DNA of 40,556 nucleotides from assembly GCA_030656075.1 (NCBI GenBank), contig JAUSOT010000180.1:1-40556 (forward strand). The letters run 5' to 3'. A program made the position numbers and the translations under genes. The notes below the pieces were generated by a model that saw nothing but the letters and a program-made list of their open reading frames with translations, was not told the origin of the DNA and searched no databases. This DNA comes from Candidatus Cloacimonadales bacterium (GTDB lineage: Bacteria > Cloacimonadota > Cloacimonadia > Cloacimonadales > TCS61). Shown here in pieces: positions 24,363 to 31,304 of the stretch (positions are counted from its first letter, which is position 1; every line of letters begins with the position of its first letter).

Positions 24363-25250
24363 TTATTTTTTCTTTAGGTTATTATTAGCGGTTTCTAAAT
24401 GACTATAAGCTCGATTTTTTTTTGAATCCCAACATGTTATTGATTTCTCAAAATATTCAGATGCTTCACTAAATTCACCGTTTCGAAGATAATAATAACC
24501 TACTTGATCATATTTTTCTGCAATATAGGAATTATTTTTCAGGTAGTAATGATTAAAAACCATTGAATCATATTTCTGCATAACCTCATCTGAAGCGCCT
24601 TGTTCGAGGAGTATTTTTAAATTGGCAATCACTTCCGGAAACTTAACGTAGGTTTTAATTCCACTCTTCACAGCACTGGTATAATATGATTCTAGATTTT
24701 GGAATTCCAGACCTTTCTTAATATTAACTACAGCTTCATCGCGTTTATTAATAGTCCAATAATATTCTCCAAAACTAAAATAAGCATCTTGAAGATATGG
24801 GTGAATACTAATTGCTGTTTTATAGGCTTGTTCTGCTTTTTCATTATCAAATCTCTTATAAACCTGTGCCATATTAAGATATGCCAGATAATCTGTATCG
24901 GGATCTTTTTTAAGAACTGCTTCCAGAGTTTGAATCGCTTTTTGGTTTTCTCCGGATTTGGCATAGGCAATTGCCAGATTTATATAAGCTTCACAAAAAT
25001 CGGGGTCAAAGGTAATTGTTTTTTCAAAAGTGATTATTGCTTCATGATATTGATTGTTTTTTAAATATAGGGTGCCAAAATCGAAATACACGGTAGCTTC
25101 GGCTGCTTTGCCGGTTTCAATACGTTTTTTTAATAATGGTGCATCGGTTTCAGCTATATAAATAACACCGAAAATAGTGCAGATTACCAGGAAGAGAAAA
25201 GTTGTAATTATTATTGATTCTAACGTAATTTTTTTATTATTTTTATTCAT
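24363..25250 (-). CDS. Membrane-anchored TPR protein (second cassette copy)
   Basis: 295 residues. A single membrane segment at about 12-32 (IIITTFLFLVICTIFGVIYI) is followed by tetratricopeptide repeats. Clear units are YFDFGTLYLKNNQYHEAIIT (about 55-85), AYINLAIAYAKSGENQKAIQ (about 88-120), AYLNMAQVYKRFDNEKAEQA and AYFSFGEYYWTINKRDEAV. A last unit near the C-terminus contains VGYYYLRNGEFSEASEYFEK. It overlaps the upstream VanZ-Mth938 gene by 8 bp, so translation is coupled. The same gene pair is repeated at 26613-28710. TPR domains mediate protein contacts, so it is probably a scaffold on the outer face of the membrane for its VanZ-like partner. The specific role is unknown. Confidence 0.83.
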   Translation of the reverse strand: MNKNNKKITLESIIITTFLFLVICTIFGVIYIAETDAPLLKKRIETGKAAEATVYFDFGTLYLKNNQYHEAIITFEKTITFDPDFCEAYINLAIAYAKSGENQKAIQTLEAVLKKDPDTDYLAYLNMAQVYKRFDNEKAEQAYKTAISIHPYLQDAYFSFGEYYWTINKRDEAVVNIKKGLEFQNLESYYTSAVKSGIKTYVKFPEVIANLKILLEQGASDEVMQKYDSMVFNHYYLKNNSYIAEKYDQVGYYYLRNGEFSEASEYFEKSITCWDSKKNRAYSHLETANNNLKKK

Positions 25251-26448
25251 GATGGAGTATAAACGTTACCTTTTTATTATGTCTTTTTAAATTATTATAG
25301 AGAGTAACTGCTTCGCTATTTTTTAAAATAATAATCTGCATAATATCTTTTGTCTCTTTATTCACAGTAAACTGCATTTTTTCTTTCTTGGCTAATCCGT
25401 TTCCACCTTTTCCTGTTTCTCCACTTCCCAGCAAAAGAATAGAATTAGCATATTTTTGGATTGTATTTAAATCAACGTATTGAAAAAATGATTTCTTATC
25501 GACTAATCTAAATGTCCCATTTTCAAAGAACATAACATCGAAGTATGGTATAGGTATTCCTTTGTAAATGACTAGATTTTTGGCATTATAAACTATATCT
25601 TTCCTGGCGAAAACAGCAAAAGAAACGAGTTGAATTACAACCAATCCCAATAAAAATGCTCTTACTGATTTATAGACAGATAAATGAAATATGAAGAAAA
25701 ACAGCAAAAAAACTGCCATTGATATTAGAACGGCATTAAACCTAACCGCTTTTTCTGTGAGAACCGAGCTAATGCTGAGAAAAATAATCGTGAATACTAA
25801 TTCCAGAAATAACAAAGACAAAGGATTCTTTAAATAATCAGAGATTTTTTTCTGTCTGAAATGCCAACCATTACGAATAATCTTTCCATTTTCAATTATA
25901 AAGAATATTAAAATTAAGCCAATAACAGCTCCCAAAATATCTTTACCAATGTCCCCAAGGTCAAAGACGCGATTTGTCATATTCAGCTGAAACGCCTCGT
26001 CACTCGTGGAAATTATCATGGCAGCAAAAAAAGTGTATAAGATTATCTTGGCGGGGACTACTTTTTTGGATTTCAAATAACGATACATCAAATATGAAAA
26101 TAAAGTGTAGGCAATATAATGCCAGTTATTCTGAATATCATGCAATGAATGTCCCAAATAAAAATCAGAAATACTTTGACCAAGATAAATAACCAATAAA
26201 ATAAAAGTGAAGGAAAACAACCTGAAAAGATTTATCCGCTTCAGAGAAATAATGATTACAAATAACAAGAAAACGAAAAAAACTAAGGGAACGATTTTAA
26301 TGGAATGTCCCAATATTCCAAAATGAGATTCGGATACATTGCCTATTAAATTTTGCAGATAATATCTACACATAACAAAAGGAGCGCTAAAGATAATCAA
26401 AATATAGGTAATCAATTGATTCCTTTCCGAAAATAATATATCCTTCAA
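25243..26448 (-). CDS. VanZ-like membrane protein fused to an Mth938-like domain (second cassette copy)
   Basis: About 401 residues if it starts at TTG 26448, which has GAGGGA 5-6 nt upstream and matches the paralogue's N-terminus; a TTG at 26484 would add 12 residues but lacks a ribosome site. The N-terminal part has several membrane segments. The VanZ-like core is NNWHYIAYTLFSYLMYRYL and TSDEAFQLNMTNRVFDLGDI then GKDILGAVIG. More membrane helices follow. The soluble C-terminus (last about 100 residues: YFDVMFFENGTFRLVDKK, LLLGSGETGKGGNG, IIILKNSEAVTLYNNLKR) is Mth938/DUF498-like. VanZ relatives are linked to glycopeptide tolerance and envelope processes. The fusion is unusual and its function unknown. 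It shares identical stretches with the 27478 protein. Confidence 0.8.
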   Translation of the reverse strand: MKDILFSERNQLITYILIIFSAPFVMCRYYLQNLIGNVSESHFGILGHSIKIVPLVFFVFLLFVIIISLKRINLFRLFSFTFILLVIYLGQSISDFYLGHSLHDIQNNWHYIAYTLFSYLMYRYLKSKKVVPAKIILYTFFAAMIISTSDEAFQLNMTNRVFDLGDIGKDILGAVIGLILIFFIIENGKIIRNGWHFRQKKISDYLKNPLSLLFLELVFTIIFLSISSVLTEKAVRFNAVLISMAVFLLFFFIFHLSVYKSVRAFLLGLVVIQLVSFAVFARKDIVYNAKNLVIYKGIPIPYFDVMFFENGTFRLVDKKSFFQYVDLNTIQKYANSILLLGSGETGKGGNGLAKKEKMQFTVNKETKDIMQIIILKNSEAVTLYNNLKRHNKKVTFILHHE

Positions 26449-26612
26449 CAATCCCTCACAAATTCTAAATATTATATCTACCAACTTTGGAAATTAATGA
26501 TTCTTGTCATTATTTTTTTTACCAGGAACATTCTAAATTTGCTCAACTTCGTACACATTATTGTTTTGAACTCAAGTTCGGTTAGCAAGCTTAGCAGATC
26601 AGTAAATTCCGA

Positions 26613-27509
26613 TTATGACTTTATTCGATTATTTAAGTCTTTGAAATTTTGTTTAGCTTCCACAAAATCAGGCCAGATATTAAGCGCCATCAGATAATTT
26701 TTTTCAGCTTCCCGAAAATTATTTTCCATACTAAAGGCATATCCCAGAAAATTGTGTGTTTTTGCTATCTCTCTATCTCTTTTTAATGCTAATTCAAAAA
26801 TCGCCTTGTCATAATGTCCCGGTTCGATGGAACTCTTCAAAAAGAGATTAATTGCGTTTAGAATTTCAGGCTTATCCCGGGAAGATAACTCCACGCTCTT
26901 CAACATACCATAATAAGAATTTTCCATTGTCAATTTATTTGCCAAAGCCAATTTGAAGGTTTCGATAGCCATATTCCAATTTTGCAGCTTCAGGTACAAT
27001 TCCCCTAAATATTGGTATGAGTATATTGGATGTGGATTTGTTTCGGCAGATTTATGATAGCACTCAATGGCAGCATCTATGTTACCCTGCTGTTTGTAAA
27101 TTTCTGCCAAATTATAGTAATTATTATAAATATTTTTAGCATCGTTTTTAAGAAGATAATTAAAAATTTTGATCGCATCATCATAACGCTTTAGCTGAGT
27201 GTAAGATATGCCAAGATTTCCATAGGCATCATTAAAATCGGGTTGAATTTTAATTGCTTTTATATATTGAGCTGCCGCAGCGTTATAATTTCCTTTCTTC
27301 AGTAATATATCACCGGCAGTTTTATAATCGGAAGCTTCGGATATTTTTCCCGACAAAGAAATATCTACTAACCAGCCAGGTTGAATCAGAGAGATAAAAC
27401 CAAATAAAATCAATAAACTCCAAATAACCAGCAAAGAGAAACGGATATATTTATCTTCGGATTTCCGGAAGTTCTTTTTAGCAGGTGTTGTGGATGATGA
27501 AGAGGACAT
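26613..27509 (-). CDS. Membrane-anchored TPR protein (first cassette copy)
   Basis: 298 residues. A Ser/Lys-rich cytoplasmic leader (1-22) is followed by a membrane segment (about 25-50, LLVIWSLLILFGFISLIQPG) and TPR units. Examples are AGDILLKKGNYNAAAAQYIK, AYGNLGISYTQLKRYDDAIK, YYNLAEIYKQQGNIDAAIEC, YQYLGELYLKLQNWNMAIET and, near the end, HNFLGYAFSMENNFREAEKN. It overlaps the end of the VanZ-Mth938 gene by 32 bp. It resembles the 24363 protein in order and topology. It stops at TAA, about 165 bp before the start of the second cassette. Confidence 0.83.
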   Translation of the reverse strand: MSSSSSTTPAKKNFRKSEDKYIRFSLLVIWSLLILFGFISLIQPGWLVDISLSGKISEASDYKTAGDILLKKGNYNAAAAQYIKAIKIQPDFNDAYGNLGISYTQLKRYDDAIKIFNYLLKNDAKNIYNNYYNLAEIYKQQGNIDAAIECYHKSAETNPHPIYSYQYLGELYLKLQNWNMAIETFKLALANKLTMENSYYGMLKSVELSSRDKPEILNAINLFLKSSIEPGHYDKAIFELALKRDREIAKTHNFLGYAFSMENNFREAEKNYLMALNIWPDFVEAKQNFKDLNNRIKS

Positions 27510-28710
27510 GATAACCTTCCTTTTTCAATTGATTATATTTTTTGCAGGCATCGGGTGTTTTCAAGATAATTACCTGCATCGGTTTCAGTTTTACTGCGTT
27601 GAAAATGAATTGCGTCATCTGTTTTTCCGGAAAGCCATTGCCTCCTAATCCCTCACTGCCGCTGCCGATTAATAGGATATCAGGCGCCTGATGACAAATT
27701 GTATTGATATCCCTTTTGTTGAAATCATGTTTTTTATCGACGAAACGAAAACAACCGTTTTCAAAGATCATCACATCAAAAAAAGGCAACGGAATTCCTT
27801 TGTAAATCGTCATTCCGTATGAATTGGAGATGATGCCATTATTATGATATTTCAAAAAAAAGAAACCTTGCCCAAGAAAATAAATAATCGCCAAACCAAT
27901 GAAAATCCTTCTGAAGATTTTTCTCTGTGAGAGATGTAAAATGAAAAAGAAAAATAAGAATATTCCAATTGAAATAAAAATGGAATTTCCAAGATACTCG
28001 AAATTGGTCAATTGAGATGAAATAAAAAGTAATATCAACGTGAAGACAGCTTCTAAAAAAAGAAGTGAGAACGGATTTTCGAAGTAATTTTTAATCTTAA
28101 TCTCCCGAACTTTCCAATTATGTGAAACGATCTCACCTTGCTTGACCACAAAGAAAAGAAAAAACATGCCGATAACTACACCCCAGGCATCTTTTCCAAT
28201 ATCGCCTATATCAAAAATCCGGTTGGAAATATGTATTTGAATGAACTCATCAAAGGTGGAAATTGACAAGGCCGCAATAAAAGTGAATAAAATAATTTGC
28301 GCATCTGTTTTGTTTTTGGATTTGAAAAATCTATAAGCGATGTAAGAAAAAATTCCATAAGCGAAATAGTGCCAATTATGCTGCAATTCATAGAAGGTAT
28401 GATTGAAATAAAAATCAGATAATTTCTGACCAAAAATTAGCAGGGCAACAGTGACTAAAGTCGAAATTATTCTGAATTTTGTCAGATGTTTCCTGTTTTT
28501 AAATATTAGAAATAATCCTAAAATAATAGCAATAATAACTATGTATGGAACAGATAATCCGAATAGCTTAAATTTGAATAAAGATAGTTTTCCAATGAAA
28601 GTCTGCAGGTAATTCTGCAATAATAAAAACGGTGTGGCAATTAGCAGTAACGTATACAAAATTAAGTTAATTAACGTAGAATAGGTTTTCTTTTTTTCCC
28701 GCATTTTCAC
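27478..28710 (-). CDS. VanZ-like membrane protein fused to an Mth938-like domain (first cassette copy)
   Basis: 410 residues starting at GTG 28710 with GGGGAGA 6 nt upstream. Multiple membrane helices surround the VanZ-type core: HNWHYFAYGIFSYIAYRFFK, then TFDEFIQIHISNRIFDIGDI and GKDAWGVVIG (D-E..Q and D..D..G pattern). After a second set of helices the last 100 residues form an Mth938/DUF498-like domain (PFFDVMIFENGCFRFVDKK, LLIGSGSEGLGGNG, MQVIILKTPDACKKYNQLKK, FIIHNTC). Mth938-type domains are otherwise mostly small stand-alone proteins, or NDUFAF3 in mitochondria. Fusion to VanZ suggests a cytoplasmic or surface sensor or assembly function, but that is inference. It is first in a minus-strand operon of four genes. 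Confidence 0.8.
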   Translation of the reverse strand: MKMREKKKTYSTLINLILYTLLLIATPFLLLQNYLQTFIGKLSLFKFKLFGLSVPYIVIIAIILGLFLIFKNRKHLTKFRIISTLVTVALLIFGQKLSDFYFNHTFYELQHNWHYFAYGIFSYIAYRFFKSKNKTDAQIILFTFIAALSISTFDEFIQIHISNRIFDIGDIGKDAWGVVIGMFFLFFVVKQGEIVSHNWKVREIKIKNYFENPFSLLFLEAVFTLILLFISSQLTNFEYLGNSIFISIGIFLFFFFILHLSQRKIFRRIFIGLAIIYFLGQGFFFLKYHNNGIISNSYGMTIYKGIPLPFFDVMIFENGCFRFVDKKHDFNKRDINTICHQAPDILLIGSGSEGLGGNGFPEKQMTQFIFNAVKLKPMQVIILKTPDACKKYNQLKKEGYHVLFIIHNTC

Positions 28711-29268
28711 AAATTATCTCCCCAGATTTTTTTTCACATTAAAGCAAACATAACACGTATCTTTTTCTCAAGAACAAAAAATGAGGAAATTTTTATTTGT
28801 CATGTTTTATTTTTTTAAATTCATATTCGTGATAGTTTGCTTCTATAACACAGCTTATTTGCACTTGACATCAGAACCGTAAAAAAATTAATCAAAATGT
28901 GATTAATAAAAGTTATGAAGTGTAGGTTTTTTTGTAAGAAAAGTGAAAGATAGTGTCTTTGTGAGTTTTTTTTCTTGCTGTTACAAACGAAGCAATCTCT
29001 TTTATATTAATTGTTTATAAACTTAGATTGCTTCAATAGAATTTCTCTGTAAGAAACCTCGCAATGACTATTAGGTATTATGCATGATTAGGCAAAATTT
29101 CAGAAACCATTAAAATGGTTGAAATTTTCATACGCGGGTTTGATTATTCCCACAACTGAAGTTGTGGGTTAATTCAATGAAATGAAACCAAACTTGCACT
29201 GAACCACTTTAGTGGTTTCAATATGAATTATGCAGAACCCTTTATAGAATATATCAACAGGAGTATAG
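28711..29268. repeat. Divergent intergenic region with REP-like palindromes and an ATTAATCA operator-like repeat
   Basis: ATTAATCA (28887-28894) and TGATTAAT (28900-28907) form an 8-bp inverted repeat 17 nt after a TTGACA (28864-28869), so it may be an operator. At 28989-29068 a GAAGCAATCT/AGATTGCTTC pair followed by CTCGCAATGAC matches a widespread bacterial intergenic repeat. Then come AACCAT/ATGGTT (29105-29120), the perfect CCCACAACT-GA-AGTTGTGGG (29149-29168), AACCACT-TT-AGTGGTT (29202-29217) and ATTATGCAGAACCCTTTA (29227-29244), the last shared with 145-162. No gene was recognised. Confidence 0.6.
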
Positions 29269-30687
29269 ATGAAAAGAATAATCGTAATCATCATTTTTTT
29301 GTTAGCTGGAGCATTACTTCTATCTCAGCCTATTATTAAATTTGAAACATTGGAATATGACTTTGGCAGGATTCGGGAAGAAGCCGGTCCCTACGAGATA
29401 GATTTCAAGTTTTCCAATACTGGTGACAAGCCATTTCATTTGATCAAAGTGAAAGCCGGCTGAGGATGCACTGTTCCCAGTTGGTCAACTGCTGAAATTA
29501 AACCGGGAGAAACCGGACTGATATCTGTGCAATTTGATGCCAATAACCGCCCCGGCAGCTTTAGAAAATCAATCACAGTTCACACCAGCATAAACGACAG
29601 TTTCAAAAGCTTATTGATTAAAGGCTTTGTGGTGGGAACACCGAATAAGCTTAGAAAAAAAATTGGTCTGTTGGAAGCTGACACATACAGCCTTGAGTTT
29701 GGAGATGTTTTCCGGGGTTCCAGGCAAACGCAGGAAATCAAAATTCATAACACTACAGAAGATACGCTGCACCTCTCGTTTGCAGATGATCCTGACGGTA
29801 TCGAAATGGAGATAGAACCAGAGATTTTGTATCCGTCGGATTATGGAAAACTGGTCATTCATTATAATTCGGAAAACAAAGATTTTGGCAAGATCGATGA
29901 TAGCGTTCTGTTAAATATTGAAATTGCCGGTCTGCAAAAGCAGGGAAAAATATTCATAACTGCCAATGTGATTGAGAACTTTTCTACTTTATCACCGGAA
30001 GATTTAGCAAATTCTCCCCAAATATCTGTTCAAAATAAACTGCTGACCTTGAAAAATCTGCTTCCCGGAGAATTAAGAACAGAAAAAATCGGAATCGAAA
30101 ATACCGGCAAGAGAGACCTTTTTATTCGAAATATCCAATCTTCCAATAAGAGATTTTCCATTGTTCCAACGCAGTTCATTGTAAACCCCTGGAAAAAGGT
30201 GTTCTTCGATATCAAGGTTACTCCGGATAATAGTGAAAGCAAACTGAAAACAACTTTGTCGATTATCTCCAATGATCCCCAACAGAGTGTTGTCAGTTTC
30301 ACAATAATTGGAGAAGTTGATCTGCCGGAAGGAAAGATTTCAAATATAATAATCAGTGAAATCTCCATCGAAAAGGCCAAATCCCTGATCTCCGGTTTTC
30401 GGGGGAATGATGATTTTGTGATTTTGGATGTGAGAACTGAAGGTGAATATAGCAGTGGTTGTATCGAAGGTGCCGTAAATATCGATTTTGAAAGTTCAAA
30501 TTTTGCGAAGCTGTTAAAATTACTTGATAAAGAAAAAACTTATTTGGTCTATTGTAAATCCGGCTATCGAAGCGAGCAGGCAGTTATCTCGATGAGTGAA
30601 ATGCAATTTAAGAAAATCTATCACATGAAAGAAGGGATCGACGGTTGGAAGGCTAAACGGCTTAAGTTGACTGATCCCAATAAATAA
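29269..30687 (+). CDS. Candidate selenoprotein: DUF1573 domain(s) with C-terminal rhodanese domain, one in-frame TGA
   Basis: 472 residues if the TGA at 29461-29463 is read through (residue 65). The N-terminus has a signal or membrane segment (about 4-19), then a DUF1573 domain: FETLEYDFGRIREEAGPYE, FKFSNTGDKPFHLIKVKAG, TGA, GCTVPSWSTAEIKPGETG, RPGSFRKSITV. The family has C-G-C-T exactly here, and the TGA stands at the first Cys, giving U-G-C-T. Further DUF1573-like repeats follow (about 125-350). The C-terminus is a rhodanese domain with FVILDVRTEGEYSSG and active-site loop YCKSGYRS (Cys429). A SECIS-like hairpin (29478-29491) follows the TGA. AGGAG at 29257-29261 serves the ATG. Alternatives are a nonsense mutation or read error; TGA is a normal stop elsewhere in the window. 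Probably an exported redox or sulfur-handling protein, by inference. Confidence 0.72.
29478..29491 (+). promoter_or_regulatory. SECIS-like hairpin after the in-frame TGA
   Basis: CAGTT (29478-29482) pairs perfectly with AACTG (29487-29491) around a GGTC loop. The loop GG is 20-21 nt after the TGA. Bacterial SECIS elements place a short stem with a GG(U) apical loop roughly 16-37 nt after the UGA, as in E. coli fdhF. A further T/A pairing with a bulge can extend the stem. No folding calculation was done. Confidence 0.55.
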
Positions 30688-31058
30688 TCCCGGCAGACTG
30701 GACTTCATGCACCTAAGGTGAGCAGAGATCAGTTTGCTGAACATGTTGCCATGCAATGCGTTACGGGCTTGATTGGCTAAGGTAGTTTTGTTAAATTATG
30801 GCGTTAACACCTTATTTTATAAAGCTTTAAATATCAGATTTCGGCAATTGTATCATACTATAACGCTGGCTATCCATCCCGCAGGAGCTAAATTGTTCTA
30901 TATATATAGTATATCTATTATTCCATATTTATTAGTGTATTTTTCTGAAAAATGATTTGACAAAAACAATCGAAAAACTGATTCATGACAAAGTGCAGGT
31001 AGTTTAATGTTGGTGTTAGTGGTATCTTTTTGTAGTTATTTGGGTTAGGTGATATTTT
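30688..31058. other. AT-rich intergenic region with promoter-like site for the small repeat ORF and giant gene
   Basis: TTGACA at 30957-30962 sits in GAAAAATGATTTGACAAA, which resembles the conserved promoter block of the other two surface-protein genes. A run of TATATATATAGTATATC lies at about 30900-30915. A 60-codon ORF at 30773-30955 starts at TTG and looks spurious. No other feature was seen. Confidence 0.45.
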
Positions 31059-31304
31059 ATGAAAAAAATTGAGACGTTAATATCAGTTTTGAAGAAAAAG
31101 AAAACCGTTCATATCGCAGACTATTTTAGGAATATTGTGAATCTATATTTCGCAGACTATTTTCTTAATAATGTAAACAGGCATATCGCTAACTATTTTA
31201 GGAAAAAACAAACCGTTAATTTCGCAGACTATTTTATTGAAATTCTACCATCGCAATCTGGTTTTGTATTTATGACGTTAATTAAAAACAAGGAGAATTT
31301 ATGA
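31059..31304 (+). CDS. Small ORF with 12-residue repeats, overlapping the giant gene start by ATGA
   Basis: 81 codons from ATG 31059 (TAGGTG upstream). Residues about 17-58 are four copies of a 12-residue unit: VHIADYFRNIVN, LYFADYFLNNVN, RHIANYFRKKQT, VNFADYFIEILP. The DNA cores (CGCAGACTATTTT or CGCTAACTATTTT) start at 31115, 31151, 31187 and 31223, exactly 36 nt apart. A further related core (CGCAATCTGGTTTT) is at 31252. The stop codon TGA overlaps the giant gene's ATG as ATGA, allowing translational coupling. No known family. The repeats resemble the leader element found upstream of other surface-protein genes, so the DNA or RNA may matter more than the peptide. Confidence 0.45.
   Translation: MKKIETLISVLKKKKTVHIADYFRNIVNLYFADYFLNNVNRHIANYFRKKQTVNFADYFIEILPSQSGFVFMTLIKNKENL
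31115..31265 (+). repeat. 36-nt tandem repeat array with leader-element-like cores
   Basis: Four cores at 36-nt spacing (31115, 31151, 31187, 31223) plus one at 31252 (29-nt step). Units 1 and 4 also share AAACCGTT upstream, similar to the GTTACCGTTACTATCGCA leader of the 16103 and 21565 genes. Units are contiguous and partly diverged, with no spacers. Confidence 0.7.
31250..31265 (+). promoter_or_regulatory. Leader element ATCGCAATCTGGTTTT, copy 2
   Basis: Identical over 16 bp to 16035-16050. It is followed by TTAATTAAAAA and then AAGGAG before the ATG at 31301, the same order as upstream of the 16103 gene. Confidence 0.55.

Noticed and set aside
28989-29068. GAAGCAATCT/AGATTGCTTC...CTCGCAATGAC as a new element
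   Set aside because: Matches a widely distributed type of bacterial intergenic repeat; unlikely to be specific to this locus, and distinct from the ATCGCAATCTGG leader.
29461-29463. Genome-wide recoding of TGA (for example as Gly or Trp) to explain the in-frame TGA
   Set aside because: Adenine deaminase, the DAO oxidoreductase and the small 31059 ORF end naturally at TGA at family-expected positions, and no other large gene contains in-frame TGA.
30773-30955. 60-codon ORF as a gene
   Set aside because: TTG start without ribosome site, not protein-like, upstream of an obvious promoter region.
31115-31265. 36-nt periodic repeats as a CRISPR array
   Set aside because: Units are contiguous and form 12-codon repeats in one ORF; there are no unique spacers and no cas genes.
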